Notes: generated from the letters alone by a model not told the origin. Numbered from the stretch's first letter, positions 10,587 through 22,329 are shown. The stretch is DNA of 31,500 nt from Chrysomallon squamiferum (GCA_012295275.1 CM022671.1:5670065-5701564); one strand, 5' to 3'. A program made the numbers and translations.

Positions 10587-12262
10587 ACAAAAATTATTTT
10601 CTATTTGTTATTATTTTTCAATTTATTAATATTGTATTGACATTTATTTTGCACATATCATGAAAGAATCATTAGTTATATAATAATAATAATGTCATTT
10701 TTTTTTTTCTATTAGTAATAATTTAATTTACATATAAACATAGAAGCAGGTAACAAAATCATGTTTTACTGTTTCTAAATAAATAAAAATATAAATTATA
10801 ATGATAATGATAATGATAATGGTAATAATAATAATAAAAACATATTTCCCCATTTTCTATAAGGATCATTTATAATGATAATGATAATCGTAATAATAAT
10901 AATAAAAACAATTTTCCCCATTTTCTATAAGCATCATTTATAATGATAATGATAATGGTAATAATAATAACAAAAACATTTTTCCCATTCGCTATAAGGA
11001 TCATTTATAATGATAATGATAATGGTAATAATAATAAAAACAATTTTTCCCATTCACTATAAGGATCATTTATAATGATAATGATAATGGTAATAATAAT
11101 AATTAAAAAATTTCCCATTCACTATAAGGATCATTTACAATGATAATGATAATTGTAATAATAATAACTATTTTCCCCATTTGCTATAAGGATCATTTAC
11201 AATGATAATGATAATGGTAATAATAAAAACATTTTCCCCATTCACTGTAAGAATCATTTATAATGATAATGATAATAATAAAAACAATTTTTCTATAAGG
11301 ATCACAAAGCTGAAAATGTGCAGACGACTGCGACAGACATTGCCGAGAAAGCCTATCACCTGTCTTTCGATCCAGACTACATGTCTCCATTTGCCTTATC
11401 AGCCATAGACGCAGGCATAGATTTCAGAGGTAAGCAAGCTTTAAGTTGTATTCATACCTTTAAGAAAATGTACTGGTGTATTTCCACCGTTTTTTTGTAT
11501 CAATTTGTTGTAAGAGATATTTTATATAGTCTTCACAAGGTCACAAAAAATTTGAAAAGTATTCTGTTTGTATTTCTGTCTGTGAAAAGTGTTTCTCTGT
11601 TTAAATTCAGAACAGTCATTAAAAATTATAATTATTATTTTTTTTTTTTACCAAAAAGAAAATGTTTATTCCAGAAGTAATTAATTTTAAAACCTAACTT
11701 TGCAAACATATTTCTGTAATTTTGTTGTGTATGCACTTTTAAAAAAATATTTTCATGATTATGTTTTTAATATTTCAAATTACAAAACTGATTTATAACT
11801 ATATTTCACCATTTTCATATTTTAAAATGAATTTATTTTAAGAATCGTATGTGTTTTGTTTTTAAAATGTGTACATTTCAGAAATTTACAAAACGTTATA
11901 AAAACTGAGTCTAAATGTTTTTCAAAATTTGTTTTTAATAGTTTCACACAGATAGTGTTTAGAATGTTGAGAATGCATTTTAAAATTTAAATTTACTGCA
12001 GGAGGATATTTTTGAAATGTTGTGAATGTATTTTAAAATTTAAATTTTTACCACAGGAGGTAAACCGGATGGTTTTTAAAAAAAAAATGTTGTGAATGTA
12101 TTTTAAAATTTAAATTTTCACCACAGGAGGTAAACCGGATGGTTTTTTTTTTAAAAATGTCGTGAATGTATTTTAAAACTTAACGTTTTCACTGCAGGAG
12201 GCAAACCTGATGACATCACAGTGATTGTTGCTAGAGTGACAAGTCTTCCTGTTCCCGAATAG
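4966..12262 (+). CDS. PPTC7: PPTC7, mitochondrial PP2C-type Ser/Thr phosphatase (complete, 6 exons)
   Basis: PPTC7 is a metal-dependent protein phosphatase of mitochondria; in other animals and yeast it supports coenzyme Q synthesis and mitochondrial homeostasis. The CDS is join(4966-5191, 5802-5981, 8317-8515, 10299-10422, 11300-11429, 12198-12262): 924 nt, 307 residues, against 304 in human. I chose the ATG at 4966 because [16 protein letters not shown] aligns with human [16 protein letters not shown], a basic, probably mitochondrial-targeting start. PP2C motifs appear in order: GDDA (60-63), ADGVGGW (78-84), GDSGF (158-162), [12 protein letters not shown] after about 176, TDGLFDN (223-229) and GGKPDDIT (287-294). 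The metal-binding Asp residues of the family are all present. Intron phases are 1, 1, 2, 0, 1. Two of its 3' splice sites lie inside tandem arrays. It is divergent from SPT6 and convergent with MAPK7. Confidence 0.96.
5802..5981 (+). CDS. PPTC7: PPTC7 exon 2 (ADGVGGW)
   Basis: The acceptor is ATTATTTTCAG. It encodes [18 protein letters not shown] and a helix with [11 protein letters not shown], colinear with human TCERLVKEGRF. The donor is ATAG|GTAAGT. Confidence 0.95.
8161..8218. repeat. (CA)n microsatellite in PPTC7 intron 2
   Basis: Near-perfect CA dinucleotide repeat, about 100 bp upstream of exon 3, broken once by TG. Confidence 0.97.
8317..8515 (+). CDS. PPTC7: PPTC7 exon 3 (GDSGF)
   Basis: The acceptor is TTTTCCAG. 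It encodes [28 protein letters not shown] and [17 protein letters not shown], all closely colinear with human PPTC7. It ends in phase 2 at GATAG|GTAAGT. Confidence 0.96.
8575..9062. repeat. 21-bp tandem array in PPTC7 intron 3, about 23 units
   Basis: The unit is roughly AGGTATAATGTTATATCATAC with frequent G/A, A/T and T/C changes. Because the unit is 21 bp, long frames stay open on both strands as imperfect 7-residue repeats rich in Tyr, Asn and Ile. I take these as by-products, not a protein. Several units contain CAG|GTATAA, a weak donor-like motif. Confidence 0.9.
9671..9825 (+). other. Exon-like island in PPTC7 intron 3 (unrecognised)
   Basis: A 155-nt block of mixed composition sits between a good acceptor (ATTTCATTTTATTTTAG) and a possible donor (AATAG|GTATTA). 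It is open in one frame, reading [17 protein letters not shown] and on. I recognise no family. Human PPTC7 has no sequence here. Joined to exon 3 (phase 2), it would hit a stop within about five codons, so if used it would act as a poison exon. It may equally be chance or a decayed insert. Confidence 0.3.
10299..10422 (+). CDS. PPTC7: PPTC7 exon 4 (TDGLFDN)
   Basis: The acceptor is GTTTTTAG. It encodes [20 protein letters not shown] then [11 protein letters not shown]; the Asp of TDG is a metal ligand in PP2C enzymes. It ends in phase 0 at AAA|GTAATG. Confidence 0.95.
10516..10582. repeat. (ATT)n microsatellite in PPTC7 intron 4
   Basis: Two blocks of ATT repeats separated by GATATCATTATTTGTTTTT. 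Confidence 0.95.
10797..11305 (+). repeat. Tandem array (about 65-bp unit) ending in the exon 5 acceptor; seven decoy 3' splice sites
   Basis: Each unit runs TATAATGATAATGATAATGG, (TAA)n, an A run, TTTTCCCCATT and then CTATAAG|GATCA. Decoy exon starts fall at 10864, 10932 (GCATCA), 10999, 11064, 11129, 11191 and 11252 (GAATCA). The real exon 5 starts at 11300 with the same CTATAAG|GATCA. Spacing is 68, 67, 65, 65, 62, 61 and 48 bp. Use of an intact decoy reads GATCATTTATAA or GATCATTTACAATGA after exon 4, a stop within 4-5 codons. Confidence 0.93.
11300..11429 (+). CDS. PPTC7: PPTC7 exon 5
   Basis: Encodes [20 protein letters not shown], then [14 protein letters not shown], matching human YDPNYMSPFAQFA. 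It ends in phase 1 at AGAG|GTAAGC. Its acceptor is the last copy of the upstream array. Confidence 0.95.
11960..12206 (+). repeat. Tandem array (about 70-bp unit) containing the exon 6 acceptor and first codons; three decoys
   Basis: The unit is AATGTTGTGAATGTATTTTA, AAATTTAAATTTT, CACCACAG and then GAGGTAAACCGGATGG. Decoy exon starts are 12002 (GAGGATAT), 12057 and 12127 (both GAGGTAAACCGGATGG). The real start is 12198 (GAGGCAAACCTGATGA). Spacing is 55, 70 and 71 bp. Decoy use would end the protein as GGYF, GGKPDGF or GGKPDG plus a short tail, losing the second Asp of KPDDIT. Confidence 0.94.
12198..12262 (+). CDS. PPTC7: PPTC7 exon 6 (GGKPDDIT, stop)
   Basis: The acceptor is CACTGCAG. It encodes [20 protein letters not shown] and ends in TAG. 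The KPDDIT Asp is the last metal-binding Asp of the PP2C fold and aligns with human [10 protein letters not shown]. This 65-nt exon is the only complete copy among four in the array. Confidence 0.95.
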
Positions 12263-12373
12263 ACGATGATGATGATGATGATGTAGACGTGTGCGTTGTG
12301 TGTGTTACATGTAGCTGCCTAGGTGCAGAGCACGTAGAGCATTCCATTTTCTACAAAATGTACATAGAGACTT

Positions 12374-12379
12374 AATAAA
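12374..12379 (+). terminator. Candidate PPTC7 poly(A) signal AATAAA
   Basis: AATAAA lies 112 bp after the stop and is followed by T/G-rich sequence. Other A-rich hexamers occur further on (for example near 13245), so a longer 3' UTR is possible. Confidence 0.4.
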
Positions 12380-14340
12380 CAGATCTGACTGTGTAAGTAG
12401 GCAGTATGGATGGATGGACAGACACAGTGTCAGAGTGGTGCATGTGTCACATAGTTTGATAATATACCATACTGTGATATTTTATAACAATATTCAGCTG
12501 TCAACTCTTAAAAGAACATTATTTTTTATTTGTGCCATGGTATGAAATACAAAATGCGTTTTATGTATATAAGTTTTTTTATATTAATTAAAAACCTAGT
12601 TATTATTTTTTTTTTACTATTACACTTTTTTTTTTTTTTTTTAAATAAATTATTATTATTTTTTTTTAATATTATTGACATTTTTGTAATTGTTATTATA
12701 ATTAATCTCCTTTTTTATTTTTATATTTATGTATTTTAAATGATTCTATATCATGGCTGAGAAATGTATTGGTCCCTTCTGGCAATAACATTTGCATTTT
12801 GATATTTCAATTTTAAATTTAAATTTTTTTTTTTTTTTTTAATTTTTTTTTTTTAAATAAACCTTGTGCATTTTACACATATACATGGATATAACTATAA
12901 GCCATTGTTGAAACAGTAACTGAAATAATTTATTATATACACATATAACTGGATTCTGACGGATTTAACAATACGTCATTGTTGAAATAATTATTCTAAT
13001 CTATTTTATACACGTGTAACTGGATTCTGATATTATCAACTTGTTGTATGCTGAATTATAAAATAAGTTGACTCATATGTGCCATTTCACTATTGTATCT
13101 CAAAGCAGTGTATATCTGTATAGAAAATGGAGAGCTTTGTACTATAGTCTGTACCAGCATTCCTCGAATCATGCTTCTTGGAGCCCTAGCAATTCTGTCA
13201 ACCTCTGTAATAGAACTGTGGTGTCACATAATGAGCTGAAGATGATAAAATAAAAATCAGATATTGATTTAGTTTATACCTTTGACAAGAGAGCTGCATC
13301 TTTAGATTTGTTTTACGTTTTCTCTCTTTCATCTTTGGTATATGAAAGTATTTCAAATTAAAACTAAATTTCTCTCACAAAAATTAATTATTAAAGGATG
13401 TTGTCAAAGGAATTTAATCTTTTTGAAGGATGCTGTATGGTTATAGTGTATTTAAGATGCAATATTATGTTGAATCTCATGTTAAAAAAAACAACCCAAA
13501 CCCCATTCTAAGTACTAATGAAGGTAAATCGTCATGGATCTATAATACTTAAAGAAAATCTCAGTTATGGTGATAATGTTGAGAGTTAACAGGGTTCCAG
13601 AAAGCAGAGAGAGGGAGCTGCTGTACTAGATAATTAGTACAAACAAGAAGATAAATGTAATTAGTACAGATGAGTGCAGTGTGACAGTAGACACTACAGT
13701 ATAGTTTGGTACAAAGCTTTTATTTCTCTGATAATCCCAATTATTGTAAAGCACAAATTGATGTACTCCAAATCCAGGATGGGCACCAGTCATCACCTTA
13801 AATAGTGAATCAGTGACATTAACTCAAACTTGCCTGCTGTGTCACCAGTCACCTTAAAAATGAATTAGTTGTTGAAGTAACACAAATTCAAACTTGCCAG
13901 TCATTTTGTAAGTAAACCCACCATAATTCAGAATATGGTCATCCCAATATAGTGAATATGAATTTGCTAAATTTGTCCCCATACCCATATGCAGCTAACT
14001 ATTCAATGAGAATATGGTGAATTAAAGTTTTTGCTAACATTTCAAGAAACTTGACAGAATGTTGTCGGACAGTAATCTACTTCATAACTTGAATTCCATT
14101 TGCCTTTTTTAGTTGATCATTCTGTGGTGAACCTTTATTTTACTGACAACTCATGTTACAGCACTGTGAAAAGGTTGCCCATCACTGTTCTCAGTTGTCA
14201 TGGACATAATAATAAAAATAAAAAAAACAGACACAAAGCAGCTGTCTCTTCTACCTCAGTTAAACAGCATTATGTCGGCCATCTTTGTTTTCAAGTATAT
14301 TGTCTGCTGTATATGAAATTTCAGCAGTTGAAATAATTGT
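12380..14340. other. PPTC7 3' flank with T runs and two degenerate duplications, no gene seen
   Basis: T-rich runs occupy about 12609-12850. A degenerate repeat at about 12876-13035 has copies of ACACATATAACTGGATTCTG and CATTGTTGAAA. A tandem duplication at about 13784-13900 (period near 59) repeats CACCAGTCA..CCTTAAA and CTCAAACTTGCC. The moderately complex 13540-14300 stretch may be a long 3' UTR, but no exon or RNA gene can be supported. Confidence 0.5.
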
Positions 14341-14379
14341 TTTTTATTTATGGTTGTTGCTTTTGAGCAGTATTGGAAT

Positions 14380-14492
14380 TTTTGTTGTTATTATTATTAT
14401 ACTTTACATCTGAAAAACTAGAATAAAATTCTTTAATAATTATTATTACTGTTACAACTATTATTACTATTATTATTATTTTACTATTACTT

Positions 14493-14582
<90 letters not shown>
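14380..14582. repeat. (ATT)n / (ACT)n compound microsatellite
   Basis: A run of about 20 ACT/TAC triplets (14488-14543) passes into about 12 ATT triplets. Open frames of poly-Ser and poly-Asn over it are artefacts of the repeat. Confidence 0.97.
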
Positions 14583-15055
14583 TTTTGAAAAGTAATAAAC
14601 AAGAAACTAATTATTTTAAATTTTAATTTAACATTGTTTTTACAGTTGTTTTTATTTATTATTATATTTATTATTATTATTGTTATTATGAAATGTATTA
14701 TAGAAGACAGTATACTTAACAACAGATGGTTTGTATTAAAGTTAACATAAATAAACAGGGTATACATAGTCAGAATAGTGGTGTATACTCACTACTAACA
14801 CAGTGTCCTGTGCATTCGAAAATTTCTAATTACAGCTGCTCTTTCAAGTGCCATGATAACTGTGCATATCCTTGTAACATGTTTAATCTTGTATAACACA
14901 TTTAATTCAAAATCATTTACTGCTGTAATAGTTTCATGGCCTGATTAACAGGTAAAGAAAAGCAGCATTAGAAAAAATGATAATCTGTACTGGTTTTAAT
15001 TACATAGAGAGTGGGCAATTGCAAGTTCAATTTTATTAGTCAAATAATAAAAAAG

Positions 15056-15295
15056 TTTAATAATAATAATAATAATAATTAAGAAAACAAATGAATAAAT
15101 AAGAAAATAAATAAGGAAATAAATAAGGAAATAATTAAGGAAATAAATTAATAAGTAAACAAGTAAATAAATTAAGAAATAAAGAACTATAGCTATTCTC
15201 ATTTATTGATAATAAATAAATGAATACATAAATACATAAATACATAAATACATAAATACATAACTAAATAAATAAATAAATAAATAAATAAAAAT
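15056..15295. repeat. Tetranucleotide / octanucleotide A-rich repeats
   Basis: (TAA)n is followed by AAATAAGG-type units, then ACATAAAT units (about 15224-15262) and (AAAT)n. Confidence 0.95.
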
Positions 15296-15499
15296 TGTGT
15301 CTTTCTTTTCAACTTGCAGTTTTTCACTGCCACTGTCCGTTGTAATTAAACCATCCTGAGAATTGCAGTCTGGCTCCCTCAGAACAACAACATACTCAGT
15401 TGTGTGCAAGAAAAGAATAAAACGCACACAAACATCACCAAATCATTGAAGTTGTATTTCTAGTTACGTATTTTCAAAACGCACAGATCTGAAACCAGA

Positions 15500-16260
15500 T
15501 TCAGAACAATGCATGTTACATGTTAGATAACATATATTTTATGTTAATTATTTAAACATATACTTCATGTTAAGTAATGTAACATAATATAGCAGTATAC
15601 CGAATATCATTATTAATGATAAACTTTAGACAGCATTCTTTGTGTTAAATAATGTAGCATAACAGTGTATGTTAAATAATAAGTAAAAAAATATGTTATG
15701 TAACATGTAACAATATAATATGTCAGTGTGTTAAATTATGTAGTATTTTATATGAAAGTGTACATGTCACAGTTTGAACAAGTAGCCTAAAAACAGTCAA
15801 TATACTTCTAAATAATTGTTTTGGCTCGATGGAGTCCAGACATTGCTAATAATAAAGTATAATATAATTATAGCAATTTTGAGATCATGGAGATTGTCTT
15901 TTTTTTTTTTTCCCCAATATATATGCATTTCAGAAATTATTACCTTAAAGGTTTAAAAAATATGTACATATATATATATTGGTTATAAAGAAAAGAAAGA
16001 TGATTATTTAGGCTATTTGTTCAAAAAATCACAGGTACACTTTTAATTCTGTGGTCATACATATTATATTTAAATAACATCATATAATAAACAGCATATA
16101 ATACGGAAAATTTAAAAACACATACTATATTTTATATTAACAAGTGTGTATAATTCATAATGTCTAAAAGCATGCAATACCATTTTATATTAAAAAGAAT
16201 ATAATACGTACAGAATGTAAAATACAGGTGTATCAGATGTTACGTAATATTGTATGTTTG
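15500..16260. repeat. Degenerate AT-rich repeats based on ATGTTAAATAATGTAACATA
   Basis: Scattered imperfect copies of ATGTTAAATAATGTA with TATGTTA/TAACATA inverted pieces occupy about 15500-15770. A second set based on CATATAATA and TTTTATATTAA occupies about 16070-16260. No gene seen. Confidence 0.5.
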
Positions 16261-17197
16261 AATAGTGTACAGTACATTTTGCCTTCTTTCATGCATAAAC
16301 AATCATTTGAAATATATGTTTCGCTTTGAAATTTGAGAACTGAGCCTCAAAGTGAGAAAAACGGATTAGTTGTCGTTAATGTAGTAATACTTCGTTACGA
16401 AGCTTATAAAATTATTATTTGAAAAAAAATAAATGAAATAATGTTTATTAAATTATACACCATTATATTTTCCAAGTAGTAGATTCATTCAGTGTTTAAA
16501 AATTTGTATAATATATGTGTCCTCCCTTGCTTTGAAATTTTTAATTTATTCTAGTTGTTTGCCTTAAAAGTAGATTATTTAGCTTTTTCAATATTAAATT
16601 TTTTTTTTAAAATATTCCTCTTATAATCAACATTTTGCAAAATATAGTGAGTTTGATGACATTCCTAATTAAAACATATGATGAATGTTTCCAAAAAAAA
16701 GATGAATTTAAGTTTTTCCTAAGTTGGTATATAAGTAATTTATTAATTAAAACTACAGTCAAGATGATTAATAAATTAAAACTATATTGTTAAAATAAAA
16801 TTTAGAAAATTATTTATTTTAATTTTATTGACTTGTTATGTTCACTTCAGACAGCAAATGTTAGTTTATAATTATTTTTAACTATTTAAGTGTTTTTATA
16901 ATGTGAATTTGTCATTGTTAGTGAGGAAATGTCCTCAACTGCATAAAATTACTTTTAATTATTAGCAGCAATATCACTTTTATGTGTTAAAACACATTAC
17001 ATATCGTGGCCTTTGGTATACCAGTTATGAAGGACTGCCTTGATTGGGAAAAATAATATGAATAGATAGATGATAATGGCATAAAATAAACACTGCATGT
17101 TAAGTTTTTTTTCAGAAGGGTTGATGCAATTTAGTGGCATGGTACTGAAGTACAAATTATTTTAAAGATTACAAAATGTTATTATTATTATTATTAC

Positions 17198-17232
<35 letters not shown>

Positions 17233-17416
17233 AAATTTATTTATTTATATGTTTTCTTTTTTTAACTGAAATTTGTTATTTGAAACATTTGAAATGGCTC
17301 AATTTAATGATTTTAAAAACAAAAATGAAAATGAATTAAAGTGTAAAAATTAGTGTAATATTTATCACAAATGATCTTAAAATTAACCAGTTTTAATAAT
17401 AATTGTTAGTTATGTA

Positions 17417-17470
<54 letters not shown>

Positions 17471-18697
17471 TAATTCAAGAAATGAAATTTAGATATCTTT
17501 TAATTACAAAAATTAAAACCAAACAAAAACAGAAATAAAAATTTACAATAAAACAAGCTAAAAATTTTTTAATAATAAATAAATAAATATATATATATAT
17601 AGATGTATTTTCATTTGCTATTTTATTTAACTATCTATTTGATTTTGAAAAAATACGATCAAACATTTCTAGGAATTGTAATATATATTTATACACCAAA
17701 CATTTTTTACTGTTGTAATATGCAGAAAATTAGCTAAGCTCTGTTTTTACTTGTATACATTTCTTTGCTGGATTAGAGGAACTTGTTTGTTATGGAAATG
17801 TTCCCTTCAGGAGAAAAATATTTGTTATAAATGTTTCATTTATTCTTTTTATTTATAATTGCGATTTTGTCTCACAGTTATTTAAATACAGAAAATAATA
17901 ATTATGATGACAATGATGATAGTGATCATGATAATACTAATAGTGATAATGATAACTTGAGAAATAATTAAACAGTAATTATTGAATAAATAAAAATAAA
18001 AAAATTATTATTATTATTATTATACCTAGATCAGCTTTAGCAATGGTTTTCTGTAAATCTTCAAAATATTTATAAAAAAAAAAAAATAAATAAATATATA
18101 AAGAAAGAACTAAAGAAGCAAAACATAAACAAACAAACAAATAAATAAATAGATGAATAAATGTATTAAAAAATGTAAGTAATAATGAACAGTTTTAAGT
18201 TAATCCATTTTGTTTTCACATTTACTGAATAGAACACTGTGCTAACAACATCTACAAAACTTTATTTGTTAATTATTTTTTATTGTTATATTATTATTAT
18301 TATTTTTTTTTTTTTTCAATCTGTTGCAAATTCAGTTTCTATACACAAATGAATACAAATAACAAAGTCATATTGTTTTTATAAAAATACAGATAATGAA
18401 CCTTTTTTTTTGGCAGATAATAGTAAATATGTTACCTGTAAATTAATGATTTATATTAATCTGGAACATGTGTGTGTGTGTTCAACAAAAGAAACTGTTT
18501 TAAGGCATGTCCAAGTTGTATAACTGTATCCTGTTTCAACATTATACTGCTGTATACTTGAAGCTTTAAAGAAATCTATATTTGTGTGAAATAAATACAA
18601 AAGTCCTTTGTTAAATATGTCCAGCATTGTTATCCATTGTTATACTGGGTTTTTTATGTATATATACACACATATACAAATGTACTTGTGTATATAT

Positions 18698-18744
<47 letters not shown>

Positions 18745-19080
18745 TACAACACATATTTTTACAGCATTAAGGCTGCATTTTGTTAGATTTATAATTTTTG
18801 TGTGCTTTTTTTGTTTGTTTTTTTTCTTCTTCTTTCTGTTCCTTATTTTAACTTTTTTATTGTAATTGTTATTTGTTGTTGTTTTGTTTTTGTTTTGTTT
18901 TTCAGGTAGATTATTCTTTCAGTTTAAAAAATGTTACTATTTATAACATTAAACTTTAAGAAAACAAAAACAGAATCATGGAAATAGATTTGGTTTAGTG
19001 ACATTTTTTAAGTTAAAATTGCTTTACATGAAAAATGATTAGTTATAATAAAGTTTTGGTAAGATTAAAAAAACAAAAAA
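16261..19080. other. Intergenic AT-rich region, microsatellites only
   Basis: Contains (ATT)n plus (TA)n at 17178-17228, (ATT)n at 17418-17470, a GAT/GATA-rich stretch at 17900-17960, (ATT)n near 18005-18022 and (CA)n at 18700-18742. I found no exon, tRNA or other RNA gene. Confidence 0.65.
18700..18742. repeat. (CA)n microsatellite
   Basis: Perfect CA repeat of about 21 units preceded by TA/CA mixtures. Confidence 0.97.
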
Positions 19081-19081
19081 C

Positions 19082-19121
19082 TATAATAATAATAATAATA
19101 AAATAAATAACAAAAACAAAA

Positions 19122-19197
<76 letters not shown>

Positions 19198-19223
19198 TAA
19201 CAATAATAATAATAATAATAATT
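19082..19223. repeat. (AAT)n microsatellite
   Basis: Long ATA/ATAA triplet tract with a few C changes (AACAAT) near 19190-19205. Confidence 0.97.
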
Positions 19224-19879
19224 TAAATGTAATTTAAGTCAAATAATTCAGCCCATACATTTTATCCAGCTTGTTACAAACCTAACATTTAAAACAGTTT
19301 TAGCAATGGTTATGTGTGTTACTTGAGTCCTAACAACACATTAGTAGGAGAAATGCATGATTAATATAACCCATCTTAACTCTTGGCTAGTTCTCAAAGA
19401 TAACATAATGTTTCCATATTGCATATCCTAATTATATGTGCTTCAGGCATCTTATTCAAACTGAAATTGGCAATAAAATTGTCTTAATATGCTTATTAAG
19501 GTCATAAATCTATATTATGTGTAATGAACATAGCATATATTGTAAATTTAAATTATTAGAAATGTTTATTTTCATCCACTTGTAAATAAACAGTTCTTAT
19601 ATGCAGACTAATGGATGATTACATATCCTGCTCAAATTAATTCTTATTAAAATTTTGATCTCATTTTAGAGTTTTCTTTCTGGTTATACAGATTTTAACT
19701 AAAGATAGACAGAGAGAATGTCCTTCAGAATTTTGGTACGGTTAAGATCATGTTTTCAAATTGTCTAGTATTTGATATACTGTTTGTCTGTGATTCTGAA
19801 AATTTTGCATTTCAGTTGATTTGAAAAATACACTGTCTTTTTTAAAAAAAAGATTTTTAAAAAGGTAAATGTCTCAGTG

Positions 19880-20640
19880 TGTGAAAGGTCAAGGTTTGTT
19901 TCTTACAAAGTATTATACCAGGTTAATGCTACAGAGCTGCAGTGTCCACATCTTTCACAGATCGGGTTTTTTTAGTCTGTTTTCAGTTGTTAATCTTCTT
20001 TTCTTCTGAGCTGACAGATAATTCTTCCTTTCTCCAATAGTTACACAGTATGAGGTGGCCATGACATTTGTTTTTGCTGCCTTTTCAGTCAATATTTAAC
20101 ATATAATCTCACATACCTGCAGTTTCCAGCAGCTTCACTTCTTAAGTGTAAACAGGCTGTGTCCATTGGTTACAATGTCTTTAATTTTCTGTGAATCACT
20201 GCCAGATAATTTCCTGCAGTTTCAAACAGCTTAAGACTTCCAGGAGTGAAAAAAAAGTCTGGTCGATTGTTACGGTGTCTTTAATTTCCTTTTAACTCTT
20301 TGCCAAGTATGTTCCTGCATTTCTGATAGCTTAGACCTCTTGGAATTAAATGATTATGTTCAGCTGTTACGGTTTTTATTTTCCCATTAAGCCTTACCAA
20401 GTATGTTCATGCAGTTTCCTTAATTTTACTTAACTGTGTAAAAAAAAAGTCCTGTCTTACTTTGTTTTAATTATTACCAAATATGTTGCCACAGTAACCA
20501 GTAGTTCAGACTTGATAGTGTAAAAACAGGGTCAGGTAAAACTGTTTTGATTTCTTACTTTCTGTTAACTATTACCAAAAACCAGCTTCTGTAGTATCTC
20601 TAGTTAAAGTTGCTGTGTGAAAGACTAAATAAAATAAAGT
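19880..20640 (+). repeat. Degenerate tandem array, unit about 80-100 bp, at least six copies
   Basis: The recurring core TTGCCAAGTATGTTCCTGCAG, followed by TTTC..CAGCTTA..ACTTC and later GTTACGGTGTCTTTAATTT, recurs with the CTGCAG-like point near 20116, 20213, 20313, 20408, 20488 and 20588. The core resembles a pyrimidine tract plus CAG, so it could be read as a repeated acceptor-like element. Older and more diverged than the arrays inside the genes. No coding frame. Confidence 0.7.
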
Positions 20641-22329
20641 AAAATAAAAAAAATATATAAATAAATAAATAAGAAACAAATGAATTAATGAAAACTTTTA
20701 AATTATTTATGTCATTAATACGGATAATACAAGTTATAAATGGATTTTAAATTTTAAAAAATAATGAATAATTGTAAATTATATTAACATATGAAGATTT
20801 TTGTTGTTGTTATTTATTTTTATATCATTATCTTGTTGCTGCTTTGCTGTTATCATTAAAAAATATTCAGTATACAGTTACGATCATTAATACGCTGATG
20901 TTTTAGTTATCAAAACACACATAAATCATTAATATTATATCACCTGTTATTTCTTTCATTTCAAAGTTATTTATCAAATATGCTTGTTTACTTATTTTCA
21001 TTAAAAAAAAAAATGTTAAAAATTAGCACAAAAACATTTTATTTCATTAAACAGTAACTGTAGCCATTTTTGTCATTATTATTGTCTAAGTTGCGTTCAT
21101 AGATTTTTCAGATTTATTTATTATAATTATTGCTTGATATTCAACATTTGTATAAATATTTTTATAATAATTTTACTTACATCATTTTGTTTCATCTTTC
21201 ACAGTGTAGTTTATCAGATGTACTTGTAAAAACATGAAAATATATATTAATCAGTTTTTTTTTTTTAGTTTTTTTTTTTATATATATATCTTGTCTCACG
21301 TTTAAAATTAAATTAACTTATTTTGTAAAATTGATTAAAAATATCTTTTCAGACAGATCCACATAATATATTAATCACTATTTTCTGTTGTTTCTGTATA
21401 CGTTTTATAAATAATAATACTTCCTTCAAGATGTATTGAAAATAGATCTGTTATTAAAATCAAGTTATTTGATAGATTAATTTATATTAATAATATGATG
21501 TTTTGTAAGCTGCTTACATAACCTTCTCCAAAAATGTTAATAAATATAAAAAATGAATGTTTCTATGGTGCAGAATTCATGCAAAATTTAATAAAATTAT
21601 TAAATATAGTATTAAACTTACAACAAATATACTGCCTTAATTTCTGTGTTTGCAGACAAAGATCCTATGTCCTACTTTAAAATTTCTTGACTTTTTTATC
21701 TTGTATTTTTTTGCTTGTTATTATTTATTTGGTTATTAGTTTTATTATTATTTATTCTTATTTTATTATTTATTAGCATTATTTTTACTTTTTATTAATT
21801 ATTTATTATTACTTTTATTTTCATAGTTATATATTTTTTTTTGGTTCATATAAAGACACTAAATGTCAGCTAATATATGCAAAAATGAGTATTTACACAC
21901 ATACTACCTGAAGAAATATTTTTCCTGAAACATTCACAGCTCCATCTTTAACATTTTTTTCTAAATCTACCACTAGATAAACAATTAAACTGAAAACAAT
22001 TTTTTTACTTTATTAGTATATCTGCTGGGTGACCATTTAATTACATTATTTATATTTTTTGTAACGTTGACAATTTTAAATTACGCAAAACGTGAGCATT
22101 ATTTTGTGTTGTTAGTGATGGTGTGTTGTTAGTCTTGCATGTGTTTGTGTTGTGATAGAAAGAGGAAAGGATGAACATGTGTATTCATTAATGTAAATAA
22201 ATCAGATTTTTTATTTGTCACTGACTGATATGTAATCTAGATCTTTTGTTTACCTATTTTGCCAACTGGATTGTTTCTGTACTGCTCATGAATGCAAAAA
22301 AAGAAACAGAATAAACTTAATTTTAGAAA
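20641..22329. other. Intergenic AT-rich region, no gene seen
   Basis: A/T-rich sequence with short T and A runs and ATT/TTA tracts (for example 21720-21835). No coding or RNA gene supported. Confidence 0.6.

Noticed and set aside
10797-11305. Regularly spaced direct repeats resembling a CRISPR array
   Set aside because: The repeats have no unique spacers, are simple-sequence-rich, and lie in an intron of an animal gene.
14348-14767. Minus frame with poly-Ser and poly-Asn
   Set aside because: Translation of (ACT)n and (ATT)n microsatellites.
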